Of a stretch of DNA of 8,231 bases, positions 1-5,690 are shown piece by piece. Made by a program: the position numbers and the translations under genes. The number at the start of each line of letters is the position of its first letter. The stretch's first letter is position 1. The notes under the pieces are model-generated. The model did not search any database, was not told the origin of the DNA, and was given only the letters and a program-made list of their open reading frames with translations. Source of the DNA: Candidatus Woesearchaeota archaeon (GTDB lineage: Archaea; Nanobdellota; Nanobdellia; Woesearchaeales; CG1-02-33-12); contig PWVO01000167.1 of NCBI GenBank assembly GCA_003561825.1, forward strand, positions 1 to 8,231, read 5' to 3'.

Positions 1-353
1 GGCCCCCTTCCTACCTCAGTCTCAATAGGATAGCCGTGGATTGATGTTGTTATATGCTCCCCTTCATAAGAGTCAGGCACCCTGACCTTTAGCTGCACAT
101 ACCTGTGCTCATCAGGGTTAATTGCAATAATCTTTGGGCTGAACTCAAAAAAAGCCCCAATCTCATGGTCGAGGATAAGCATCTCATATATGACAGGGTA
201 ATCCTCCCTGTTCTCAATTCTGATCCTGCCTAAAAACTCCCCGCCCCTAGGAACCTCAATTGAGATGTCATTAGTAGCTGAATAAGAAGTGTAGGCATAT
301 GCAATTGCTGAGCCCAAAACCAACATTAAGACAAGCACACCTGCTTTTTTCAT
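1..353 (-). CDS. Secreted Ig-like surface protein, N-terminal fragment (cut by window edge)
   Basis: The reading frame opens at an ATG (351-353) and runs without a stop through position 1, giving 117 residues; the C-terminus lies outside the window. The first ~20 residues (MKKAGVLVLMLVLGSAIAYA) form a clear signal peptide with a likely cleavage site after AYA. The rest alternates beta-strand-like stretches (ISIEVPRGGEFLGRIRIENRE, then YVQLKVRVPDSYEGEH), as in secreted beta-sandwich domains. The spacing resembles the N-terminal domain of the protein at 4500-5690, so the two may be distant paralogues (inference). The start is supported by GGGGGATT two bases before the ATG and an archaeal TATA box about 36 bases upstream. 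It is divergent from the gene at 491. No enzymatic motif is visible; a structural envelope role is inferred. Confidence 0.82.
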   Translation of the reverse strand, partial: MKKAGVLVLMLVLGSAIAYAYTSYSATNDISIEVPRGGEFLGRIRIENREDYPVIYEMLILDHEIGAFFEFSPKIIAINPDEHRYVQLKVRVPDSYEGEHITTSIHGYPIETEVGRG

Positions 354-388
354 CAAATCCCCCCTTAAACAACAAAATAATCCCGCTG

Positions 389-405
389 ATATAAATAACT
401 TTCTA
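389..405 (-). promoter_or_regulatory. Archaeal promoter (BRE + TATA) for the minus-strand gene at 353
   Basis: Read on the minus strand, AGAAAGTT is followed by ATTTATAT, a purine-rich BRE directly before a TATA box. It lies about 36 bases before the ATG at 353, giving a leader of roughly 10-15 bases that would still contain the GGGGGATT motif (356-363). It sits about 40 bases from the divergent promoter of the gene at 491, so the 137-base gap holds two back-to-back promoters. Confidence 0.6.
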
Positions 406-434
406 ACAAAAAGCATATTTTCTCCAGTCAAAAA

Positions 435-449
435 AGAAAGATTTAAATA
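435..449 (+). promoter_or_regulatory. Archaeal promoter (BRE + TATA) for the gene at 491
   Basis: AGAAAGA followed by TTTAAATA (442-449) matches a BRE/TATA pair 42 bases before the ATG at 491. Initiation would be expected near 468-472, leaving a short leader that includes GGGGGATT (481-488). The same GAAAGATTTAWAT string occurs in the promoter before the gene at 2803. Confidence 0.65.
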
Positions 450-490
450 TAATCTGTAAGGTTAATATCCAATAATAAAAGGGGGATTTT

Positions 491-2167
491 ATGAAGAAAC
501 TTGTTTTGCTATTAGTTTTTTTTATGCTGGCTTCAGCAAACATATCCTTTGCCCAGATTATCATAAACTCGCAGGACTGGAGGGATGTTTATTCCGGGAT
601 GCTGTACGGAAGCCTTATAGACAGGCCCGCAGATTTCCTTGTCAGCACAAGGCACTCAACATTAATTCTTAACACAATATCGCGCACATCTGAGGTAAGA
701 GCATTAAGCTCAAGAAGATCCCCTTTCATGGTAGGCTATAACTCAGTCATACAGGGCAGGGGATTTACAAGCGAAGAGGTTATATACGACGATTTCAACT
801 TTGAGCTTGCCCAGGAGCTTGATTATATAAATGATTTCATTATAATAGACTCTTCCTATGGCTACAATGCAATAAGTGTCGCGCCTTATGCTGTTTTAAC
901 AGACTCTTTTGTGCTTTTTGCAGACAGGACAAACATAAGAAGAATAGATGATTTTCTCTCAGACAGGGGTGTTGACAGCCTGATAATATACGGCCATGTT
1001 GACCGGGAAGTGAGAAACACACTCGAGAAATATGATCCGGAGATTATAAACAACGAAGGGGACAGGTTCCTCAACAATATTGAGATAGTCAGAAAATTCA
1101 GGGAGATAAAGCCTGCAAGGCAGGTAATACTGACAAACGGCGAGTTTATTGAGAAAGAGATAATGTCCGGAGTAGAGCCGGTTATTTTCATTGGCGCAAA
1201 CAATGTCCCAGACTCAACAAGGGACTATATCCATGGCACTAACATTGACATAGGGGTATTAATAGGAAATGAGCTTGTCGGAACAGCAACAACAATAAGA
1301 AGGGATGTAGGCATAAGTGTTTTTGTCAAGTTCGCCCAGGGAGCAAGAGCGCCCCAGGGAGCAATCTCCCAGGTAGAGGCTCTTGACATGTTTTACCTTC
1401 CTACATACATTCTCAGAATAGAGCTTGAGTCAGTAAGGTACAACAGGGCAACTGGAAGGCTTGAGGTATCAATAAGAAACACAGAGGCCCAGGCAGTTTA
1501 TTTCAAGGGAACATACTCATTAAGGGACACAGAAGGCAATGCCCAGAGCGTAGGAGACCTTGACCCAATCTTTTTAGACGGAAATGAAGTCAGGACATTG
1601 ACATATGACATTGACCCAATGTCAGGCAACATAACAGGCAGCGCATATATCCTATACGGAGAGTCAAGAAATTCCCTCGAGAAAGTCCTTGAGGCTGAGT
1701 TTAATGTAGAGATAATAGATGTTCTTGACAATTGCGACATAGATATAAAAAGCCTTGTTTATGACAGGCGCAGAAAGCAGTTTGAGCTTGAGCTGGAAAA
1801 CATAGCTGATGTAACATGCTATGCCTACACAGAGCTTGTTGATGTTATGATTGACGGCCAGCTTGTAAACCTCGGAAGCGAGGGGCCGGTTGAGATATCG
1901 CCCGGAAGAAAAGCAAGGAACATCATAAAGGCAGACCTTTTTGATGAAGACTTTGCTGACAATGAGATCATAAGGGGCCGCGTGTATTACGGCGAGAGGG
2001 AGGGCAGCCTTGTTAATATAAAGGACTTCCAGTTTGAGCTGGCTTTCAAGAGCCTTTATTACTCGCTGCTTGACAGCTACCTGACATTCACGCTGATAAT
2101 AGTGATAGTCATAATCATCATCCTGATACTTATCAAGAGGAGAAGAAAGGATGAGGATGATGATTAG
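491..2167 (+). CDS. Membrane-anchored surface protein with CWB2-like segment and Ig-like domains
   Basis: This 558-residue protein has a signal peptide (residues 1-21, ending SFA), a large exported region, one C-terminal membrane helix (about 530-548) and a short charged cytoplasmic tail (KRRRKDEDDD). It is therefore probably displayed outside and anchored in the membrane. Residues ~125-270 resemble the putative cell-wall-binding repeat 2 (CWB2) fold: APYAVLTDSFVLFAD, then VDSLIIYGHVDREV, then EGDRFLNNIEIVRKF and ARQVILTNGEFIEKEI, matching that family's pattern of hydrophobic strands, a (S/D)D-R segment and an isoleucine-rich 'sliding' strand. Residues ~305-410 and ~411-515 look like two beta-sandwich domains. 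Cys415 and Cys443 could pair. The start is supported by GGGGGATT at 481-488 and the promoter at 435-449. Monocistronic by context: divergent promoter before it, T-runs after it. The CWB2 assignment is from recall of the pattern, not a search; the ligand is unknown. Confidence 0.85.
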   Translation: MKKLVLLLVFFMLASANISFAQIIINSQDWRDVYSGMLYGSLIDRPADFLVSTRHSTLILNTISRTSEVRALSSRRSPFMVGYNSVIQGRGFTSEEVIYDDFNFELAQELDYINDFIIIDSSYGYNAISVAPYAVLTDSFVLFADRTNIRRIDDFLSDRGVDSLIIYGHVDREVRNTLEKYDPEIINNEGDRFLNNIEIVRKFREIKPARQVILTNGEFIEKEIMSGVEPVIFIGANNVPDSTRDYIHGTNIDIGVLIGNELVGTATTIRRDVGISVFVKFAQGARAPQGAISQVEALDMFYLPTYILRIELESVRYNRATGRLEVSIRNTEAQAVYFKGTYSLRDTEGNAQSVGDLDPIFLDGNEVRTLTYDIDPMSGNITGSAYILYGESRNSLEKVLEAEFNVEIIDVLDNCDIDIKSLVYDRRRKQFELELENIADVTCYAYTELVDVMIDGQLVNLGSEGPVEISPGRKARNIIKADLFDEDFADNEIIRGRVYYGEREGSLVNIKDFQFELAFKSLYYSLLDSYLTFTLIIVIVIIIILILIKRRRKDEDDD

Positions 2168-2193
2168 TTTTTTTTGATTTATTTTTTAGTTTT
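2168..2193 (+). terminator. T-run terminator after the surface-protein gene
   Basis: The TAG stop (2165-2167) is followed directly by eight T (2168-2175), then six T (2182-2187) and four T (2190-2193). Consecutive T-tracts without a needed stem are the usual archaeal transcription stop. Confidence 0.6.
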
Positions 2194-2197
2194 ATAT

Positions 2198-2232
2198 GGG
2201 TTTAAACCCCCGACCTTTAGGTCGCTTTAACC
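2198..2232. repeat. Palindrome A: GGGTTTAAACCC plus CCTTTAGG hairpin
   Basis: GGGTTTAAACCC (2198-2209) is a perfect 12-base palindrome. It is followed by CGACC-TTTA-GGTCG (2211-2224), a 5-bp stem with a TTTA loop. It is placed like a left-end hairpin of an IS200/IS605 element and matches palindromes B and C in the TTTAAACC string and CCTTTAGG apex. Confidence 0.75.
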
Positions 2233-2253
2233 TGATTCTATAGAAAAGTTTTT

Positions 2254-2296
2254 GTGCGGCTACGCCGCAGGATGTCCTGCGGACGAAGCTGCGCAC
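2254..2296. repeat. Palindrome D: GC-rich compound hairpin
   Basis: CCGCAGGA (2265-2272) and TCCTGCGG (2275-2282) are perfect inverted arms around TG. An alternative hairpin is GCGGC-TAC-GCCGC (2256-2268). Outer GTGCG (2254-2258) pairs with CGCAC (2292-2296). It lacks the CCTTTAGG apex and is much more GC-rich than its surroundings. Confidence 0.6.
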
Positions 2297-2321
2297 TGCT
2301 TTCCAGTCAGAATGGGGTAAG

Positions 2322-2343
2322 CTCTCGTCTCGGACGACGAGAG
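2322..2343. repeat. Palindrome E: 8-bp hairpin before the TnpA remnant
   Basis: CTCTCGTC (2322-2329) and GACGAGAG (2336-2343) are perfect inverted arms around TCGGAC. It directly precedes the first recognisable TnpA residues (ENGCKVHY), so it sits where the normal N-terminal part of the transposase should join. Confidence 0.6.
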
Positions 2344-2461
2344 AATGGATGTAAGGTTCATTATCTTAAAGTTTTGCCTGACCATATTCATACTCTTGTA
2401 AGCCTCCCGCATGGAATGGATGATAGTAAGGCTTTCAATATGCTTAAATGAAGATCTTCTT

Positions 2462-2532
2462 ATGCAAAAAAATGTCACAGACATTTTTGATGGGGTTTAA
2501 AACCCCGTCCTTTAGGGCGACATTTTTTGCAT
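2462..2532. repeat. Palindrome B: nested cruciform inside the TnpA relic
   Basis: Outer arms ATGCAAAAAAATGTC (2462-2476) and GACATTTTTTGCAT (2519-2532) are inverted copies apart from one A. Inside lie GGGGTTTAAAACCCC (2492-2506), itself a palindrome, and CGTCC-TTTA-GGGCG (2506-2519). The core matches palindromes A and C; the outer arms do not. Confidence 0.75.
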
Positions 2533-2535
2533 CCT

Positions 2536-2610
2536 AAAAATCGGCTTTCAAAGAAAGTGCGCGTTCAAACCACAACCTTTAGGTTGTGGTAGGGCACTTT
2601 CGCCGATTTT
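2536..2610. repeat. Palindrome C: 74-base nested cruciform inside the TnpA relic
   Basis: Three paired layers can be read: AAAATCGGC (2537-2545) with GCCGATTTT (2602-2610); AAAGTGC (2554-2560) with GCACTTT (2594-2600); and CCACAACC-TTTA-GGTTGTGG (2570-2589). GTTCAAACC before the inner stem parallels the TTTAAACC string of A and B. All three layers are perfect in their arms, so the fold is unlikely to be chance. Confidence 0.75.
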
Positions 2611-2742
2611 CATGATATTCTTTTTCGAGTGAAAGAGAAATCCAGATTAAGATATCCAAGACGTCATTTTTGGAGTCCAGTCGGATGTCAATTGTTATCG
2701 AATTTGTTAAAAACAGTTTATTATTTATTAAGTAGTAATCTC

Positions 2743-2756
2743 CGAAAGATTTATAT
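2743..2756 (+). promoter_or_regulatory. Archaeal promoter (BRE + TATA) for the gene at 2803
   Basis: CGAAAGA followed by TTTATAT (2750-2756) gives a BRE/TATA pair 47 bases before the ATG at 2803. It shares GAAAGATTTAWAT with the promoter at 435-449. It overlaps the distal end of the old TnpA reading frame. Confidence 0.6.
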
Positions 2757-2802
2757 CTATCCCATTATTTAATTATTCAAAATTAAATTTTGGGGGATTA
2801 AT

Positions 2803-3408
2803 ATGGAAAATGAAATGAATTTAGATCAGATCTTTATGAATTATATGAATGAAATGAATTTAGATCAGATTTTTATGGATTTAGATAAGGCCTTTTTTAA
2901 TGAAATATCAGCACTTGTTGAGAGAGATTTCGATAAACTTATGGATGCAGCAGTAAAACAAGCAGAGGGTGATGGTTATCAAGTTTCTTTTGCAGGGGTA
3001 TATAAGCAAACTATTAAAGTTGAGGGAAGTTCAGAAATGTCTGTCCCTTTTGTTGTTGCACAAACTGCAGAACAAGTTGCTAAACTTGCTGAAGGATTTC
3101 TTGAAGGAAGAATTTATGATGCCGGAGAATTATCATCTGTAGAGGGTAAAATAAGTCCAGAATCTGTTAATTTTGATATATGTGAAACTTTCTTTTTACC
3201 AAGAGCACAAAGAAGAATCTCTGTTAATTCAGGTAGTGCATTAGGGTCAGAGGATTTAGTAATACCTCCTTTGAATTTAAATAAAATTATATATCAAGGA
3301 CAATCTAATGATGGAGGGAAGACATATTCAGGAACTTGGAGTTTTAATTCCGAAACTTCTTATATGATTCCAAAAGGGTGGTCTTTTAGTAAGCAGAAGA
3401 AAGTTTAA
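2803..3408 (+). CDS. Unrecognised soluble protein with N-terminal tandem duplication
   Basis: I do not recognise this 201-residue protein. It has no signal peptide or membrane segment, so it is probably cytoplasmic. Residues 3-15 and 16-28 are tandem copies beginning NEMNLDQIFM. Residues ~29-110 look mostly helical (FFNEISALVERDFDKLMDAA; TAEQVAKLAEGFLEG), and the C-terminal part (~112-201) looks strand-rich with Gly/Ser turns and three Trp/aromatic clusters near the end. The start is set by GGGGGATT (2792-2799) and the promoter at 2743; later in-frame ATGs (codons 5, 12, 15, 18) lack such a signal. Codon use differs from its neighbours: Asn is always AAT, Glu is mainly GAA (12 against 5 GAG), Gln mainly CAA, Leu often TTA, whereas the gene at 491 favours GAG and CAG and often uses AAC. 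With a transposon relic directly upstream, recent transfer is plausible. It ends before a hairpin plus T-run. Confidence 0.8.
   Translation: MENEMNLDQIFMNYMNEMNLDQIFMDLDKAFFNEISALVERDFDKLMDAAVKQAEGDGYQVSFAGVYKQTIKVEGSSEMSVPFVVAQTAEQVAKLAEGFLEGRIYDAGELSSVEGKISPESVNFDICETFFLPRAQRRISVNSGSALGSEDLVIPPLNLNKIIYQGQSNDGGKTYSGTWSFNSETSYMIPKGWSFSKQKKV
2809..2886 (+). repeat. 39-base in-frame tandem duplication at the 5' end of the orphan gene
   Basis: Two adjacent 13-codon units (2809-2847, 2848-2886) are identical in 29 of their first 30 bases, the exception being ATC against ATT. They then diverge over the last nine bases. Both start AATGAAATGAATTTAGATCA. The near-identity, including synonymous positions, indicates a recent duplication. 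Confidence 0.85.
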
Positions 3409-3421
3409 ACTCAAAAAAACC

Positions 3422-3469
3422 AAAACAGAGGCTTGTATTATCCTGTCTGCGGCTTCAGCCTGTTTTTTT
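3422..3469 (+). terminator. Hairpin plus T-run after the orphan gene
   Basis: AAAACAG (3422-3428) pairs with CTGTTTT (3460-3466), and GCT (3431-3433) with AGC (3457-3459) across a two-base bulge. The stem leads into seven T (3463-3469). It lies between convergent genes, 14 bases after the TAA at 3406-3408. The T-run alone would suffice in an archaeon. Confidence 0.5.
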
Positions 3470-3490
3470 AATAAAGAATTAAAAGCTTTT

Positions 3491-4033
3491 TTAGGCAGTG
3501 TACTCCCATCCCGGCTGCCAATTCATGCTTTTTCTCCAGTCTTGCTCAATAGCCTCTTCCCATGTTTTTCTTTTTATCAGCACATCTAAAGCAAATTGCG
3601 GGGCCTGGTGCGCAACAACAGCAACATGCCTATTATCATAACTCCTTCTTAGGAATTCAAGAAACCCCGCAATTCTTTTTTCAACATCCCTGTAGCTCTC
3701 GCCATTTGGAAAAGGAACATCAATCTGCTCTTTCATTCTGCTTCTTACTTCTTCTGCAGGCCTGCCAGTAAAATCTCCGTAATTGCATTCCCGCAGTCTT
3801 TTGTCTTTGATAATTTTAGCAATGCCTGAAAAAGCAAGATCAGCAGAATCAGCAGCTCTTTTAAGGTCTGAGCAGAACACAGCATCAAATTTTCTGCCAG
3901 AAACAGCCGTGCCCAGCTCTTTAGCCTGCTTTATGCCTTTTTTAGACAATTGGCCTTGAGACCAGCCAGTGGCCAGATCCTTCTCATTATCAGTAGTTGT
4001 GCCATGAACAAAATAAGTAATCTTTACTGCCAT
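3491..4033 (-). CDS. Histidine phosphatase superfamily protein (phosphoglycerate-mutase-like), VHG variant
   Basis: The family transfers or removes phosphate through a phospho-histidine in an RHG motif near the N-terminus. This 180-residue protein keeps the family layout: YFVHGTTTDNE (residues 7-17) with nucleophile His10, the SDLKRA block with Arg59, RLRECNYGDFTG with the likely acid Glu82, PFPNGESYRDVEKR (107-120), and the second His in VVAHQAP (His142). The Arg of RHG is replaced by Val9. I recall related 'FVHGTTTDNE' proteins in small-genome microbes, so this is likely a subfamily trait rather than a local mutation. No signal peptide, so cytoplasmic. The substrate cannot be told; small sugar or nucleotide phosphates are possible, and the lost Arg could mean altered or weak catalysis. 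The ATG follows a TATA box by ~22-30 bases with no good Shine-Dalgarno sequence, fitting a leaderless transcript. Confidence 0.88.
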   Translation of the reverse strand: MAVKITYFVHGTTTDNEKDLATGWSQGQLSKKGIKQAKELGTAVSGRKFDAVFCSDLKRAADSADLAFSGIAKIIKDKRLRECNYGDFTGRPAEEVRSRMKEQIDVPFPNGESYRDVEKRIAGFLEFLRRSYDNRHVAVVAHQAPQFALDVLIKRKTWEEAIEQDWRKSMNWQPGWEYTA

Positions 4034-4055
4034 AATCTGTTAATAAATCCTTAAA

Positions 4056-4070
4056 TTATAAAAATCTTGC
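4056..4070 (-). promoter_or_regulatory. Archaeal promoter giving a leaderless phosphatase transcript
   Basis: On the minus strand GCAAGA is followed by TTTTTATAA (4056-4064). The TATA centre is about 27 bases from the A of the ATG at 4033, so transcription would start at or within a few bases of the start codon. The lack of a ribosome-binding site just before the ATG agrees. Confidence 0.5.
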
Positions 4071-4092
4071 CTGTTAAATTTCACAAATAAAG

Positions 4093-4443
4093 TTACTGCA
4101 CTAGCTTTTTCTGGATGCTCCTGTCACTGCCGGCCTTAAGCTGGGTGCAGATAATTGCCCTGAGCTTTCTTATCCCGGCAGCAGAGACATTGTCTCCGAT
4201 TTCAAGGCCCTCTGCAAGGGCATACCTCTCTTTGTGAGTCTTAATAACAATAAAATTAATCTTCTCCCTGCCTTTCTGTACACTAAGCCTTATGTTGCTG
4301 TTCTTTGTCATGCCTTTTTTAATTATCTTGCCTTTTGCCCTAACGCGCCTTTTAAACTCCTTAGCTTTCTTCTCTTTTCTTGACATTGCAGAAAGCTCAT
4401 TGATAAGAGTCCTGTCAATCCTGGATTTAGAAGATCCTGCCAT
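4093..4443 (-). CDS. Small basic protein, possible OB-fold nucleic-acid binder
   Basis: This 116-residue protein has a very basic N-terminal third (residues 21-48, KEKKAKEFKRRVRAKGK and nearby) and a strand-rich remainder: GKIIKKG, NIRLSVQKGREKINFIVIK, then LEIGDNVSAAGIRKLRAIIC. The order of a strand pair, an IGDNVSAAG turn and a final hydrophobic strand is what OB-fold domains look like, so RNA or DNA binding is a reasonable guess; it is based on pattern alone. No signal peptide or membrane segment. The start is well supported: AAGGAG (4453-4458) lies nine bases before the ATG. It follows the surface-protein gene at 4500 by 56 bases on the same strand with no obvious promoter between, so it may be the last gene of that operon. 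A cytoplasmic nucleic-acid binder there is odd in function. Confidence 0.72.
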   Translation of the reverse strand: MAGSSKSRIDRTLINELSAMSRKEKKAKEFKRRVRAKGKIIKKGMTKNSNIRLSVQKGREKINFIVIKTHKERYALAEGLEIGDNVSAAGIRKLRAIICTQLKAGSDRSIQKKLVQ

Positions 4444-4499
4444 AAATCAATTCTCCTTCTTTTTAGGCTGATAATGCCTCCAAAATCTGATTTCTTTCA

Positions 4500-5690
4500 C
4501 TAGAACCTATTTTTTTTCTTTGTCTTTACAATATTCCTCACAAGGAAGACAATGGTTGTAATTATAACAATATAAATGACAAAAGGCACCAAAGAAGAAT
4601 ATGCCTTCATCTCGTCTTTTTCAACCACATTGAGGATGCTTGACCTCTCGTAGCTCAGCTTCCTGTTGTATATCCCCCTGCCGCTTATAACATACCTCCC
4701 AGGAGTTTCAGGCCTGAAATATGTTATAAACTCCCCTCTTTCATCAGGCGCAATGCTAATCTCATCAGTCTCAATCACATCAACAATCCGGTCATCAAGC
4801 CTGATATTGCCCTGAAATTTCGCATAAACAGTCCTGGGCCCCTCATTCCTGAAAATAGCCTTTATCTCAACATTCTCCTCAGCAGAGACCCAGCTTCTGT
4901 GCTCAATCCTTTCAAGAGTGCCCCTGTCAACAATGCCCCCTTTTTCAACAACACTGAATGTAAGCATGCTGCTTGAGCCGCACTCATCAGTTGAGATAAA
5001 TGCCCAGTACTGGCCAATGTCAAGGCTGTTCTCAACAGTTCTTGATACCCTTTTCCTTGTAGAAGGCAGTATCTCCCCGGAAAAGAAGTCTCCTGAAAGC
5101 ACAATCCTTTCCCTGTTCTGATCCCATATCTCATAGCTTATCCTCGGCCTTATCCTTACATTTCCGTCATTTGTAATAGTTGCAGAAACATCAAAAGGAA
5201 ACCCAATTTCAGTGTCACTTATGCTGAAGCCTCCTGATATGCATGCCCTTACCTCAACATCAGAAACAGTAGCATCCATATTCACAATAACACCAGGCTT
5301 TACTATCCCGCCTGCCCTGCCTGCAATATCACCCTGCCCCTCAACAATAAAGCTTAGCCTTCCAGTGTATGTATCGCTTCTTGCATCAGGAGGTGTCTCT
5401 ACAATTATCCTCAATTCATGAGGGCTTTCTGATGAAATCCTGAAAGTTTCATCAGCTGGCTCAGTCCTTACCCAGCTGCTTAACTCGCCGCTTATCTCCA
5501 TTCTTGCAACAACCTCATCCAGAGAGTTTGTTGTAACCCTTACAGTTCTTTCAGCATAGCCGTCTTTAAGCATATTGCTGAAGCTTACCCTCCCGGGAGT
5601 AACCCCTATGCTTAATGCGCTGGCGCTCTGCGCAAATGCAAGCAATATTAAAAACCCCAGCATAATTTTATTTCTATTCAGCATTTTCAT
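4500..5690 (-). CDS. Secreted beta-sandwich surface protein with C-terminal membrane anchor
   Basis: The 396-residue product has a signal peptide (1-26, FLILLAFAQSASA), a long exported part and a C-terminal helix (~367-385, FVIYIVIITTIVFLV) before a basic tail (KTKKKNRF): outside-facing, membrane-anchored. Residues ~27-118 form an Ig-like domain (SIGVTPGRVSFSNMLKDG ... YTGRLSFIVEG), similar to N-terminal domains of archaeal and bacterial surface proteins with CARDB/NEW3-like folds. Residues ~160-248 and ~263-355 each contain a NDG/NEGP-type turn followed by strands (ATITNDGNVRIRPRISYEIW; KAIFRNEGPRTVYAKFQGNI), typical of CARDB-like repeats. Cys150 and Cys237 are the only cysteines in the exported part. 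It has no N-glycosylation sequon, unlike its two upstream neighbours. The start overlaps the end of the gene at 5674 by 17 bases (ATGAAAATGCTGAATAG carries both), implying translational coupling. Confidence 0.88.
   Translation of the reverse strand: MKMLNRNKIMLGFLILLAFAQSASALSIGVTPGRVSFSNMLKDGYAERTVRVTTNSLDEVVARMEISGELSSWVRTEPADETFRISSESPHELRIIVETPPDARSDTYTGRLSFIVEGQGDIAGRAGGIVKPGVIVNMDATVSDVEVRACISGGFSISDTEIGFPFDVSATITNDGNVRIRPRISYEIWDQNRERIVLSGDFFSGEILPSTRKRVSRTVENSLDIGQYWAFISTDECGSSSMLTFSVVEKGGIVDRGTLERIEHRSWVSAEENVEIKAIFRNEGPRTVYAKFQGNIRLDDRIVDVIETDEISIAPDERGEFITYFRPETPGRYVISGRGIYNRKLSYERSSILNVVEKDEMKAYSSLVPFVIYIVIITTIVFLVRNIVKTKKKNRF

Larger units (their letters stand above)
2198..2772 (+). 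mobile_element. Decayed IS200/IS605-type element with multiple palindromes
   Basis: This 575-base stretch between two genes with their own signals contains a broken Y1 transposase reading (see 2254-2772) and five strong palindromes. The hairpin at 2198-2232 lies 5' of the transposase, where an IS200/IS605 left-end hairpin is expected. Hairpins with a CCTTTAGG apex after a TTTAAACC-type string are typical of subterminal structures of this transposon class (recalled knowledge). No terminal inverted repeats or target duplications are expected for the class and none were seen. TTAT precedes the first palindrome (2192-2195) and the internal insert (2460-2463), which might be old target sites, but TTAT is common in AT-rich DNA. 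The right boundary is uncertain: the gene promoter at 2743 lies inside the old reading frame. No TnpB gene is present. Confidence 0.7.
2254..2772 (+). pseudogene. tnpA: IS200/IS605-family TnpA (Y1 HUH transposase), broken
   Basis: TnpA nicks and rejoins single-stranded transposon DNA using an HUH metal site and one tyrosine. Here two pieces lie in the same frame. The first reads NGCKVHYLKVLPDHIHTLVS (about 2344-2403), with the HUH motif as HIH, then LPHGMDDSKAFNMLK and a TGA (2449-2451) followed by RSSYA. Family members normally read LKGRS at this point, so TGA fits a single-base change of GGA. The second piece, from about 2611, reads DILFRVKEKSRLRYP and RRHFWSP, the usual distal TnpA block. 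Between them lies ~150 bases of palindromic DNA (2464-2610) with further stops. The N-terminus (KYR-type block) is missing or replaced by hairpins. The frame finally stops at 2770-2772, in the region used as promoter for the next gene. No typical distal Tyr context is recognisable, so it is not functional. Confidence 0.82.

Noticed and set aside
886..1203. Minus-strand open frame inside the gene at 491, and similar ones at 840-1022 and 1498-1740
   Set aside because: Shadows of the plus-strand surface-protein gene, with no start signals or recognisable protein features.
2254..2451. Short plus-strand frame as a functional small gene
   Set aside because: Only its second half matches TnpA; the first half is hairpin DNA, and the distal TnpA half follows in the same frame after a TGA. 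Treated as part of a pseudogene.
2462..2610. Palindromes B and C as transcription terminators
   Set aside because: Neither is followed by a T-run, and they lie inside a dead transposase frame rather than after a gene.
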